Source of the DNA: Closterium sp. NIES-65
Lineage: Eukaryota > Streptophyta > Zygnematophyceae > Desmidiales > Closteriaceae
NCBI GenBank assembly: GCA_948144175.1
Contig: CANXME010001452.1
Location: 434,001-498,000, forward strand
Reading direction: 5' to 3'
Length of the DNA stretch: 64,000 bases
Below, in pieces: positions 19,670 through 30,700 of this stretch; the stretch's first letter is position 1; each line of letters starts with the position of its first letter. The notes beneath the pieces were generated by a model. That model was given only the letters and a program-made list of their open reading frames with translations, had not been told where the DNA came from and ran no database searches. A program made the position numbers and the translations under genes.

Positions 19670-19756
19670 ATTGAAGGTGGCGTGAGCGATGCGCGATTCT
19701 ATTCCAACATCGCATACCTCCACAGACTTCGTTTTTCAGCCCAGAATGTTCGTAAG
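19670..19756 (+). other. Candidate internal exon of a host gene
   Basis: 87 bases, exactly 29 open codons. It is preceded by a pyrimidine-rich tract and acceptor (tttttccatggcag) and followed by a strong donor (gtaagt). The codons read IEGGVSDARFYSN and on to SAQNVRK. I do not recognise the peptide. Neighbouring splice-like sites exist (acceptor near 19880, acceptor near 20180), but I could not assemble a convincing gene. Confidence 0.25.
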
Positions 19757-20255
19757 GTAAGTTATTCAACTCTTATTTGCCTTCAATGCTGTTCGCCGGT
19801 TGCGATCAGCGCCGCTCATTCTGTTTGGCTTCTTGTCGTCGTTCTGTATATTTTTCTTCATATCCACGATTCGATATGTCAGCCTCCCGGTTTGCACTGG
19901 CCTTCTCCTAGTGATGGTATTTGTTTCACTGCAAATCATTGCCCTTGCACCCTGGTTTTGCAGACATAAGCTTATCAAGCTTTCTACATGCCACGTTATT
20001 TTTCCTCGTAAGAAGACTGCGGTGATACGGTAAACTAGAGGATACCCGACAGTCATCGTTAAGGGACAGCTGTGGTGTGGCGATATGGTAATGTTTCACT
20101 GTCCGTATGGTTCCTTGATGTAATCTTTTCATTTACTGACATTTCTCTGCTTGTTTATTTCGTAACCTTGTTGTGGCAGGCAATGTAGCTTCACCTTATT
20201 TTAAAGTTCTGTTATACCATGGAGAAATGTTGGTCTGTTGCGATGCACATTGTAG

Positions 20256-20382
20256 TGTCAAACATTCATGCTATAGTCTTTCTAGGCTGTAGTGGGGTAG
20301 ACAGTATGGGGTACAGTTTCCTAGGGTTGCATATTTGTACCCAACTCATTTCCTAGTCCATTTCATTGTTCTTATTTTCACG
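20256..20382 (+). repeat. 5' LTR of element D
   Basis: 127 bp starting tgtcaaacatt. It carries the common core (taggctgtagtggggtagac, then tggggtacag and agggtt). The primer-binding site tggtattagagcag follows at 20383, one mismatch from the initiator tRNA-Met complement. Confidence 0.9.
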
Positions 20383-20399
20383 TGGTATTAGAGCAGAAT

Positions 20400-21990
20400 T
20401 GTTCCTAGGGCCCACCGAACGTTCCGCCCTGCCCTAACTGAAATATTTTTTGAAAGCTGCCCCTGCAGCTGCGCTGCCCTTGCAGCCCGCGTGCTCCACC
20501 TGCGACCGTGCTGCCCCTGCAGCCGTGCCTGCCCGTGCAGCCGTGCCTGCCCTTGCAGCCCGTGGGAGCTGCCTCTGCATCAGTGCCTGCCCCTGCAGCC
20601 CGTGGGTACTGCCCCTGCAGCCAGCGCGCTGCCCTGCCGAGCCGCGTGTCGCCCGTAGGCGCTGCCGCTACCCTGCCGAGCCGCGTGTCGCCCATGGGTG
20701 CTGCCTCTGCGACTCTCGTGTCGCCCCCCGCTGCCCCGTCGCGCTGCCCTGATAAGCCGCGCGCGACCCCCCGCTGCCCCGTCGCGCTGCCCTGAGGAGC
20801 CGCGCGCGACCCCCGCTGTCCCGTCGTGTCGCCCAGGGGAGCCGCGCTCGGCCCCCGCTGCCCTGTCGCGACTCCCTGGGGAGCCGCGCTCGGCCCCCGC
20901 TGCCCTGTTGCGACGCCCTAGGGAGCTGCGCGCGACCCCCTGCTGCCCCGTCGCGACGCCCTAAGGAGCCGCGCGCGACCCCCCGCTGCCCCGTCGCGAC
21001 GCCCAAGGGAGCCGCGCGCCCCCCCCCCCCCCCCCCCCCCCCCCCGCTGCCCCATCGCGGCGCCCTGGGGAGCCGCGCGCTGCCCCCCCCCTCGCTGCTG
21101 CCCGAGCCACCCTGCAGCCCACGAGCCGCCTTTGCAGCGCCGAGTGCGCCCTGCCAAACCCTAAAATAAATAATTATTTATTTAAAAAAAAAAAACAAAG
21201 GAGCAGCTGCCCCTTGCCCCTGGAGCAGCCGCCCCTGCAGCAGCAGCCCCTGGCCCCTGGAGCAGCCGCCCCTGCAGCAGCCGCCCCTGCAGCAGCTGCC
21301 CCTGCAGCAGCCGCCCCTGGACCTCTGCAGCCGCCCCTGGCCCCTGGAGCAGCTGCCCCTGCAGCAGCCGCCCCTGGCCCCTGGAGCAGCCGCCCCTGGA
21401 GCTGCCGCGGAGCCCTCGCCCTGCAGTGGTAGCGGCCTCGCCGTTGCCACCGTTGTACGCCTGCCCTTCTCGCCACTGGTGAGCACTGCTCTGCCCGTAC
21501 TGCTGTTACTACTGCTCCTGCTGCTACTGCTCATTCTACTTCTACTGCTGCTCCTGGCGTGGCCAAATGCAGCTCCAGCGCCGTCCGCGTGAGTCCCTCA
21601 CGCCCCAACAGCTTCGTGAGTGGTATGCTAGTTGGGGTTGTAGGGGTGGCCGCGCTGCTACTACTGCTACTGCTGCTTCTGCTGCTACTACGGCTACTAC
21701 TGCTACTACTGCTACTGCTTTTACTACGGCTACTACTGCTACTGCTGCTCCTGGCGGTGGCTAGATGCAACTCCAGCGACGTCCGCGTGAATCCCTCACG
21801 CCGTAGAAGCTTCGTGAGTGGTAAGATAGTTGGGGTTGTCGGGGTGGCCGTAGTGAGAGTCATCCTGGAGTGAGTAGGTCGGGAGCTTCTTGTAGTGGCC
21901 AGGTGCAGCTGCAGCGTCGTCTGCGCGCGGCCCTTTTGCCCTAGCAGCTTCGTGAGTGGTACGCTCAGCGTGGAGGGTCACGGGGTACTA
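20400..21990 (+). repeat. Leader of element D: minisatellites and homopolymer
   Basis: Holds (i) gcccctgcagccgtg-type units at 20455-20640; (ii) roughly 40-bp units around gccgcgcgcgaccccc / gctgccccgtcgcg at 20640-21115; (iii) a run of 27 C at 21019-21045; (iv) ccctgcagcagccg units at 21200-21410; (v) a ctgctactg triplet-rich stretch at 21495-21760. A segment encoding a QQLREWY-like motif occurs three times (about 21590, 21785 and 21930). No capsid-like gag sequence is present, so gag has been lost or replaced by these repeats. Confidence 0.7.
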
Positions 21991-24143
21991 CTCGCTGCCG
22001 ATACGTCATTCGCACTGGTGCTCAGACTGGTCAGCCTTGTGGGACGTTTGGTCACACAGAGTCCCGCTGCTTCGCCCGTCTGAGCGACGCCTGGCGTACA
22101 GAGTTTGGCGACGCGGCTGAGCTCCCCGACTGGGTGGAGCTACTTAGGCAGAGGGTAGACATCTGTGCTCTTGACTATGATGCTATCCTCACTGCCATGT
22201 ATGCATTTCCTACTAGTGCTGAGGGTGCCTGTTACCTGTGTGTGCCACCTGACCCCTGTATCCAGTTTGCTGCTCTAGGTAGTGGTGAGGCTGCTGCTCT
22301 AGGTGCTGGTACGTCTCCTGCTCCAGGTGTTGGTGAGGCTGCTGCTCTAGGTGCTCCTGAGTCTACTGCTCTAGATGCTGGTGAGTCTGGTCTCTCTGGT
22401 ACTGTGCCTGCTGCGGTCGTACACACCTTCACCCTTAACTCGGGTGCTTCCCGCTCCTTCTTTCGAGACCGCACCACACTCACGCCGCTTAGTCGGCCGG
22501 TTGCAGTCTCCCTCGCAGACCCCTCTAGGGGTCCTGTCCTTGCCCACTACTCCACTGTCCTACCGTGCCCGGCGGCCCCGTCCGGCTCCCTGTCAGGTCT
22601 TTACCTCCCCTCGTTCTCTACGAACTTGGTGAGTGGTGCTGACCTTCAGGATGGGGGGGTTGACCAGTTCACTCCTGTGAGTCAGCGGGTGACCCACTGC
22701 ACGTGTGCTCGGACGGGCCGACACTTGGCCACGTTTACCCGTAAGCCGGGGTCGAGCCTGTACACACTGACTACCGAGTCTCCTCCGGTAGCTGCGTCGG
22801 GTCAGGTGTTTGCTGCAGCGTCGAGGTCTAGTCCTGAGTCTACCCCCTGCTCGTGTCGTCTCCTGTCTCACCAGACTCTCCTCTGGCACCACCGCCTTGG
22901 TCACCCCTCCCTGCCTCGTCTCAGAGGCATGGCCTCCCGTGTCCTTGTCTCTGGTCTCTCCCCTTCCCTTCCTCCCCTTCCTCCGGGGCCTGCCCCTACC
23001 TGCGCTCCCTGCGTCGAGGGCTGGCAGCGCGCCGCTCCTCACTCCTCCGAGTTTCCTCCGACGGAGGCTCCGCTGCAGACTCTTCACATGGACGTGTGGG
23101 GCCCAGCCCGCGTCCGTGGACATGGTCACGAGCGCTACTTCCTGCTGGTTGTTGACGACTACTCGCGTTTCACCACAGTCTTCCCCTTGCGCCGCAAGGG
23201 TGAGGTCACTAAGGTGTTGATCGACTGGATCCGCGCAGCTCGTCTCCAGTTCAGGCAGAGCTTCGGCTCGGACTTTCTTGTTCTGCGTCTGCACTCTGAC
23301 AGAGGCGGAGAGTTCTCCTCTGGCCTTCTGCGAGCCTACTGTCGTGCACGAGGCATCCGCCAGACCTTCACACTTCCGGCCTCTCCACAACAAAATGGGA
23401 TTGCTGAGCGCTGCATTGGCATGGTCATGGATGTCGCCCGTACGTCCATGATCCATGCGGCTGCTCCCCATTTTCTGTGGCCGTTCGCGGTTCAGTATGC
23501 GGCGCATCAGATCAACCTCCAGCCTTGGGTCTCCGTGCCGGAGACCACTCCTACTCTGCGGTGGATGGGGAAGGTTGGCGATGCGTCTGGGTTCCGTGTC
23601 TGGGGGTCTCGAGATTTCGTCCGTGACTTGTCTGTGGACAAGCTGTCCTCTCGTGCCGTTCCCTGCGTCTTCCTTGGCTTCCCCCCTGACGCGCCTGGCT
23701 GGCAGTTTTACCACCCCACCTCGCGCCGTTATCTGTCCTCTCAGGACGCCACGTTTGACGAGTCCGTTCCCTACTACCGTCTCTTCCCCTACCGCACTGC
23801 CCTCCTCCCCCCCCCCCCGCCGCTCTTCCTCACGCCAGGTCCTCCCCAGGTAGACCCCCTCCCCCCTCACGGTCCTGCCCCTTTAGGTGTGTCCCAGGTA
23901 GACGCAGTCGAGCCTGTCGAGGTAGCTGTTGACTCTGGTGCTGCTAGGGGTGCTGAGCCTGTGGGTGCTGGGTCTGGGGGTGCTGAGCCTGAGCGTGCTG
24001 AGCCTGGGGGTGCTGAGTTTGGGGGTGCTGAGCCTGGGGGTGTTGAGCCTAGGGGTGCTGAGCCTGGGGTTGCTGAGTCTTGGGGTGCTGAGACTGGAGG
24101 TCCTCCGAGTGTCCCGTTGCGGCGGGAGCCCCTCTCTCCATGA
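21991..24143 (+). pseudogene. Element D: knuckle, protease and integrase remnant
   Basis: Begins with a Cys/His knuckle, C-x13-C-x4-H-x4-C (about 21997-22071, YVIRTGAQTG inside). An open frame follows with no ATG at its head (first codon gtg, 22134): VELLRQRVDICALDYDAIL, then AALGAGEA repeats and the protease, where the motif reads NSGAS instead of DSGAS, so the catalytic Asp is lost. Pre-integrase (HHRLGHPS, CAPC) and the integrase core (HMDVWG, HSDRGGEF, NGIAER) are intact. A linker of AEPGG repeats follows, and the frame stops at 24141-24143 within the QLREWY segment, where a base change or shift has occurred. Confidence 0.85.
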
Positions 24144-26860
24144 CAGCTTCGTGAGTGGTACGCTCGGCGCTGTAGCCGTGCTGCTGGAGCTGGGGGGCCT
24201 ACTGCTGGAGGTGCTGCTGGTGCTGGAGCTGCTGGCGGTGCTGCTGGTGCAAGAGCTGCTGGAGGTGCTGCTGGTGCTGGAGCTGCTGGAGGTGCTGCTG
24301 GTGCTGGAGCTGCTGGAGGTGCTGCTGGTGCTGGAGCTGCTGGACGTACTACTGGAGTTGGAGCTACTGGACGTGCTGCTGGTGCTGGAGCTGATGGAGG
24401 TGCTGCCAGTGCTGGAGCTGCTGGGGCCGCTGGCCCTGGAGGTGCTCGTACTGGAGTTTCTGGAGCTACTGGGACTGGAGCTACTGCGGGAGCTGGAGCT
24501 GAAGGTGCTGGAGCTGCTGGAGCTACTGGTGGTGCTGCAGGAGTTGTAGCTGGAGACCCTGGAGCTGAGGGTGCAGGTGGTGTCTCTGCTGGTTCTGGAG
24601 GAGCTCCGCGGCCGCAGCCGTATTTCGTTCTGCTCCTTCAGCAGCTTCTTGGTCTCCCGCCTGCTCCTGGTCCTACTCTCCTTTTAGAGTGTCCTCTACA
24701 TGTCCACTCGCAGTCACAGTTACAGCATGCCTCGCGACTCCCTAGTCCTTCTCCCTACACTAGTCCAACAGGAGGTCTTACGGAGTGTCGTAAGCCTGAG
24801 TCTCGTCCTGCGTCGACAGAGTCTCGTCGTGCGTCGCCTGTTCGTGCTGCTCGCACTGGTCGTCGTGTTCCGCGTCAGCGTCCTCCTGCTGTCCCAGGCA
24901 CACACCAGATGTCGCTTCGTCCTTCCACTGCTCCACAGCGTGTCCCTCTGCCGTCTCCTCCTGCGTCCTCTCTTCCACCTCTAGTCCTACAGTCACGCGT
25001 CTCCTGGCTACTGTTCTCACTGACCCTTCCTTCGAGTCCACTGTTGCGTCCGCCTTAGTTGCTGAGCTTGTCGACTTTGCTGCTCACTATCGTCTCGACT
25101 GCGCCGCTAGTCTTTTTGCTGAGTCTGAGTCTGTCTGTCCTCCATCCATCGGGGGTGAGTGTGCTCTTAGCACGGACGTCCTTGAGGATAGGCAGGAGGA
25201 CTTTGATTGCTTTGCCGCTGCTTTACCTCATCTCGTGTCCATGCTGATTGCCCCTGAGGGAGACCTGGATGCACCAGACATCCCGGCCCTGCGCTCTTAC
25301 ATAGAGGCGATAGAGGGTCCCTACTCCTCTCATTGGCAGTCAGCCATGGACGCAGAGTTGGCTTCCTGGAAGTCCAGAAGCACCTACGTCGACGAGGTTC
25401 CCCCGCCTGGGGCGAACATCGTCAGTGGCATGTCGATTTTCAGGGTGAAGCGACCGCCGGGTTCTCCGCCTGTCTTCAAGGCGCGTTACGTTACACGAGG
25501 CTTCAGTCAGCGTGAGGGAGTTGACTTCTTCCAGACCTTCTTCCGTACCCCGAAGATGACCACTCTTCGGGTTTTGCTGCACGTCGCCGCTTAGCGTGAC
25601 TACGAGCTCCACTCTCTTGACTTCAGCACTGCTTTCCTACAGGGGAGCCTGCACAAGGAGATCTGGCTGCGCCGCCCACCTGGCTTCACTGGGTCGTTTC
25701 CTCCTGGTACCCAGTGGAGCCTCCAGCGGCCGGTCTACGTTCTCCGCCAGGCACCCCGTGAGTGGCACGACACACTGATGATGACTCTTGCTGCTCTTGG
25801 GTTTGCTCCCTCTACTGCCGACCCGTCGCTGTTTCTGCGCACCGACACCACTCTGCCACCGTTCTACGTTCTCGTGTACGTAGACGACTTGGTTTTTGCT
25901 ACTGCTGACACTGAGGCACTCGCCCACGTGAAGTCGGAGCTGCAGAAGAGACACACGTGCACAGACCAGTGTGAGCTGACAAGCTATCTTGGCTTGCGGA
26001 TCAGGCGGGACAGAGCACAGCGCACCATTACCTTAAATCAGTCACACATGGTGCAGCAGGTCCTTCAGCGCTTCCGCTTCACGTACTCCTCGCCACAGCC
26101 CACTCCACTGCCTACGTGCCACTCGCTCTCCGCTCTGCCTTCGGATGAGTCCGTAGAGCCGAGTGGCCCGTATCCGGAGCTTGTGGGCTGCCTCATGTAC
26201 CTGATGACCTGCACTCGACCTGACCTTGCATACCCTCTTAGCATCCTAGCACGCTATGTCGCTCCTGGCCGACACTGGAAGGAGCACAAGGATGCAGCGA
26301 AGAGGGTGTTGCGCTACTTGTGCAGTACGTCGGGCATGGGGCTCGTGCTTGGAGGGCGACGCTCAGTGGTCCTCACTGGTCACGCAGACGCTTCTTGGGC
26401 TGACGACTTGGCTACGCAGCGGTCGTCACAGGGTTACACCTTCAGCCTTGGTTCCGGCTCTGTTTCGTTGCGGTCTACCCACTCGTCTTCTGTTCTCGGC
26501 TCCAGCTGTGAGGCTGAGATCTTTGCAGGGGCCATGGCTGCACAGGAGCTACGCTGGCTCACCTACCTGCTGACCGACCTGGAGAGCCGCCTCGCTCCTC
26601 CAATTCTGTACGTAGACAACAAGGCCATGCTGGCTTCGTGTCAGGAGCACAGACTGGAGCAGAGAACGAAGCACATTGCTCTTCGCTACTTCCTTGCACG
26701 TGAGCTGCAGCAGCGTGGTTAGCTGCGCCTTGCTTACGTGGCCTCTCAGGCCAACACTGCAAATAACTTTACCAAGGCACTTCAGCCTTGTGAACATCAG
26801 CGCTTTTGTACTATGTTAGGTCTTGTGCCTACCTGGCCTCACTTGCTTACCTCTTGACTT
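24144..26860 (+). pseudogene. Element D: linker, reverse transcriptase and RNase H remnant
   Basis: The linker at 24150-24560 is a GGTGCTGCTGGAGCT-type repeat out of frame with the preceding part. RT is open from 25235, has KARYVTRGFSQ, then a tag stop at 25592-25594 where other copies have a His or Gln codon (AA-x-RDYEL). It resumes through VLRQAPREWHDT and an intact YVDD (about 25876). RNase H (HADASWADD, CEAEI, YVDNKA) is open until a tag at 26720-26722, then QLRLAYVAS-like sequence continues to a normal C-terminus near 26858. Few lesions, but it is not functional. Confidence 0.85.
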
Positions 26861-27086
26861 TGCTTTGTATTGTGATCTATATATTCTGCACCTGCGTGTA
26901 TACCTTTGCTAGGTTGCGATCACTGTATTGCTTGTTCACCTTGATTTATAATCCTGCATGTGAACTGGCCTTTTGGCTTTTGAACTTGTGCTCGGAATGT
27001 GTGGTGACGTTGTGATCCACCCTGAGCTTGCCTTGCTTGACTGGTCTTGTGACCCCTTGTTCTCTCCCACTTTGCCTACGTTGGTG

Positions 27087-27216
27087 TGTCAAACGTTCAT
27101 GCTACAGTCTTTCTAGGCTGTAGTGGGGTAGACAGTATGGGGTACAGTTTCCTAGGGTTGCATATTTGTACCCAACTCATTTCCTAGTCCATCATTTCCT
27201 TGTTCTTATTTTCAAA
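27087..27216 (+). repeat. 3' LTR of element D
   Basis: 130 bp starting tgtcaaacgtt. It is followed by the target duplication tgtag at 27217-27221. The purine tract before it is eroded (cctacgttggtg). Confidence 0.9.
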
Positions 27217-27346
27217 TGTAGTTGCATGCCTTCTAATGGCATACAGTACCATCTGGTGTTTCTCAGTGTAGCGTCTAATTTTTTAATCTTTGTAATGCTT
27301 ATGTTTATATCCATCCAACAACTATGCTATGAAAACTCTGAGAAAA
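27217..27346. other. Short spacer between elements D and E
   Basis: AT-rich, 130 bases after the tgtag duplication. It is the continuation of the host sequence at 20255. I see nothing else in it. Confidence 0.6.
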
Positions 27347-27471
27347 TGTGAACGAGAATGAATGAACTATGAAAGAAGTGAGTACAAGTACTAACCGTAA
27401 TTGGGTTGTACCCCCTATGGGATACCCCACTACAGCCTACACAAATGTATAAGCTATATAACGTTCTGACA
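27347..27471 (-). repeat. 3' LTR of element E
   Basis: 125 bp. On the minus strand it begins TGTCAGAACG and ends GTTCACA. It carries the shared GTAGGCTGTAGTGGGGTA core. Confidence 0.88.
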
Positions 27472-27649
27472 CACCCCCATAGGCAAAGTGGGGGAGAACA
27501 AGGGGTCACAAGACCAGTCCAGCAAAGCAAAGCAAGGCAAGCTCAGGGTGGATCTCAAAGTCACCACACAGTCTGAGCACAAGGTCAAGGCCACAAGGCT
27601 AGTTCACATACAAGAGTACACATATATATAAAGCTAGACAAGCAAGAGC

Positions 27650-27652
<3 letters not shown>

Positions 27653-27683
<31 letters not shown>
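27653..27683. repeat. (TA)n microsatellite
   Basis: About 15 TA units in the 3' untranslated region of element E. N1 and G have only 4-6 TA units at the equivalent place, so this is an expansion within a conserved AT-rich patch. Confidence 0.9.
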
Positions 27684-27688
<5 letters not shown>

Positions 27689-27703
27689 AAAGTACAAGCA
27701 AGG

Positions 27704-30700
27704 TCAAGAGGTGAGCAAGTGAGGCAAGACAGGTACAAGACCCAGCTGAGTGCAGAAACGCTGATGGTCACAAGGCGCAAGTGCCTTGGTGAAGACATCA
27801 GCAGTGTTGGCCTTAGAGGCCACGTACGCAAGCCGCAACTGTCCACGCTGCTGTAGCTCACGAGCAAGGAAGTAGCGAAGAGCAATGTGCTTTGTTCTGT
27901 GCTCCAGTCTCTGCTCTCGACACAAGGCCAGCATGGCCTTGTTGTCTACGTACAGGACTGGAGGAGAACGAGGCGGCTCTCCAAGGTCGGTCAGCAGGTA
28001 GGTGAGCCAGCGAAGCTCCTGTGCAGCCATGGCCCCGGCGTAGATCTCAGCCTCACAATTGGAGCCGAGAACAGAAGACGAGCGAGTAGCCCGCCACGAA
28101 ATAGAACCGGAACCAAGGCTGAAGGTGTAACCCTGTGACGACCGCTGCGTAGCCTGGTCGTCAGCCCAAGAAGCGTCCGCGTGCCCAGTGAGGACCACTG
28201 GACTCCGCCCTCCAAGCACTAGCCCCATGCCCGACGTACTGCACAAGTAGCGCAACACCCTCTTCGCTGCAACCATGTTCTCTGGTCGGTGTCTCCCAGG
28301 AGCAACATAGCGTGCAAGAATGCTAAGACGGTATGCAAGGTCAGGTCGTGTGCAGGTCATCAGGTACATGAGGCAGCCAACAAGCTCTGGATACGGGCCA
28401 CTCGACTCTACGAACTCATCCGAAGGCAGAGTTGAGAGTGAGTGGCGAGTAGGCAGAGGAGTGGCCTGAGGCGAGGAGTACGTGAAGCCGAAGCGCTGAA
28501 GGACCTGCTGCACCATGTGTGACTGAGTCAGGGTAATGGTGCGGCGTGCTCTGTCCCGGGTGATCTGCAAGCCAAGGTAGCTGCGCAGTTCACCCAGGTC
28601 AGTGCACGTGTGTCTCTTCTGCAGCTCGGACTTCACGTAGGCGAGTCCAGCAGTGTCAGCTGTGGCAAAGACCAAGTCGTCGACGTACACAAGGATGTAG
28701 AACGGCGGCAGAGAGGTGTCCGTGCGCAGAAACAGCGACGGGTCGGCAGTAGAAGGAGCAAACCCAAGAGCCGCAAGCGTAGTCCTCAGTGTGTCGTGCC
28801 ACTCACGTGGCGCCTGGCGGAGACCATAGACTGGACGCCGGAGACTCCACTGGGTACCAGGAAGGAAAGACCCAGTGAAGCCAGGTGGGCGGCGCAGCCA
28901 GATCTCCTCATGCAGGCTGCCCTGCAAGAAAGCTGTGTTGAAGTCGAGAGAGTGCAGCTCGTAGTCACGGTGAGCAGCAACGTGCAGCAGTACCCGAAGA
29001 GTGGTCATCTTCGGGGTGGGGGAGAAGGTCTGAAAGTAGTCAACTCCCTGCCGCTGACTGAAGCCACGAGCCACGTAATGCGCCTTGAAGACAGGCGGAG
29101 AACCCGGCGGCCGCTTCACCCTGAAGATCCACATGCCACTGACGATGTTCGCCCCAGGAGGGGGGACAGCGTCAACGTAGGTGCCTGTGGATTTCCAGGA
29201 AGTCATCTCTGCATCCATAGCTGCCTGCCACTGAGAGGAGTAGGGACCCTCTATCGCCTCCGCGTAAGAGCGCGGAGTCGGGATGTCAAGTGCATCCGGG
29301 TCTCCCTCAGGGGTTAGCAGTACGGACACGAGATGAGGTGAAGCAGCTGCCAGACACTGGAACTCCTCCTGCCTGTCCTCAAGGACGTCCGTGCCAAGGG
29401 CACACTCACCCCCGACGGACAGAGGATGGACAGACTCAGACTCAGCAACAAGACTAGTAGCGTAGTCTAGGCGACAGCGAGCAGCAAAGTCGACGAGCTC
29501 AGTAACTAGGGCAGACGCAGCAGTGGACTCGAAAGAAGGGTCAGTGACGACAGTAGCAAGGAGACGCGTGACAGTAGGACTGGCAGCACGAAGAGAGTCC
29601 GACTCCGGGTCGGCAAGAGCAGGAAGAGAGGACTCAGGAGGAGAAGGCAAAGGGGCACGCAGAGGAGCAGTGGACGGACGCAGAGACATCCGGTGCGTGC
29701 CAGGGACAGGAGGAGGACGCTGACGCGAACCACGACCACTAGCGCGAGCAGCACGGATAGGCGACGCAGGGCAAGACGCAGGCTCACGACGCTCAGCAAG
29801 ACCTCCAGTAGGACCACTGTAGGGAGAAGGAGTAGGCAAAGGGGAGGTAGGCTGCAACTGGAACTGTGACGGGACTGGCTGTGGACACTCTAAAGAAGGA
29901 GGAGGACCAGGAGAAGGCTGAAGACCAAGAACCTGCTGCAGGAGTGGAACGAAGTACAGTCGAGGCCGCGCGGCGACCCTAGACACAGCAGGTACAGCAC
30001 CAGTATCCCCAGCAGAAGCACCCGCTCCAGCAGCACCTCCAGCAGCTCCAGGAGCACCCCCAGCAGGACCGCCAGCGGTAGGCTCAGCGCCAACACCCTC
30101 AGCAGCACTAGCTCCAGTCGAATCTGCAGGCCCTGCAGCTCCAGTACTCCCACTACGAGCACGTCCGGGACCCGCGACAGCAGCACCCTCAGCAGCCGAA
30201 GAACCTCCAGCACTAGCAGCACGGCGCAAACGCTGGGCAAACCACTCGCGCAGCTCCTGTGGAGAGAGTGGCTCCCTGCGAGACGAAGCACCCGGAGAAC
30301 CTCCAGGCGGAGTACCTCCAGGCTGAGCACCCCCAGGCGTAGCACCCCCAGACTCAGCACCCCCAGGCTCAGCACCCCCAGGCTTAGCACCCCCACGCGT
30401 AGCACCCCTAGGCTCCGCACCCTGAAGCTCAGCACCCCCAGAGTCAGCACCCCCATGCTCAACACCCTCAGCAGCACCAGAGTCACCAGTGACCTTGACA
30501 GGCTCGACTGCGTCTACCTGGGACACACCTGAAGGGGCAGGACCCTGAGGGGGGAGGGCGTCTACCGGGGGGGGACCTGGTACAAGGAAGAGCGGGGGCG
30601 GGGGGAGGGACGGAGTGCGGTAAGGGAAGAGGCGGTAGTAGGGGACCGACTCCTCAAACGTGACGTCCTGGGAGGACAGAACACGTCGAGAGGTGGGGTG

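Larger units (their letters stand above)
17373..20255. other. AT-richer region without recognised genes
   Basis: Composition changes sharply from the GC-rich elements. I found no open frame with recognisable domains, no tRNA-like cloverleaf and no LTR. It holds a perfect hairpin (17999-18024), several cctcacatgaa or tctcgcatgaa motifs (17750-17820, 18590-18660), a 24-bp tandem array (18698-18826), an A-rich stretch with (CA)n (18827-18980) and one exon-like segment (19670-19756). A TATA-like tgtatataagc occurs at about 18405. It is probably the pre-insertion host sequence, an intergenic region or introns. Confidence 0.6.
20256..27216 (+). mobile_element. Element D: full-length but decayed short-LTR copia element
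   Basis: LTRs at 20256-20382 and 27087-27216 are flanked by the 5-bp duplication tgtag (20251-20255 and 27217-27221). The primer site tggtattagagc starts at 20383. The LTRs differ by several substitutions and a small indel, and their terminal CA has decayed to cg and aa, so this is clearly older than N1. The gag capsid region is missing, and pol carries several stops and frameshifts. Confidence 0.9.

Noticed and set aside
24180-24560. Leu-rich membrane-like protein in element D
   Set aside because: It is the Ala/Gly linker repeat read in the wrong frame (gtgctgctggagctg gives Val-Leu-Leu-Glu-Leu); other elements show the same artefact.
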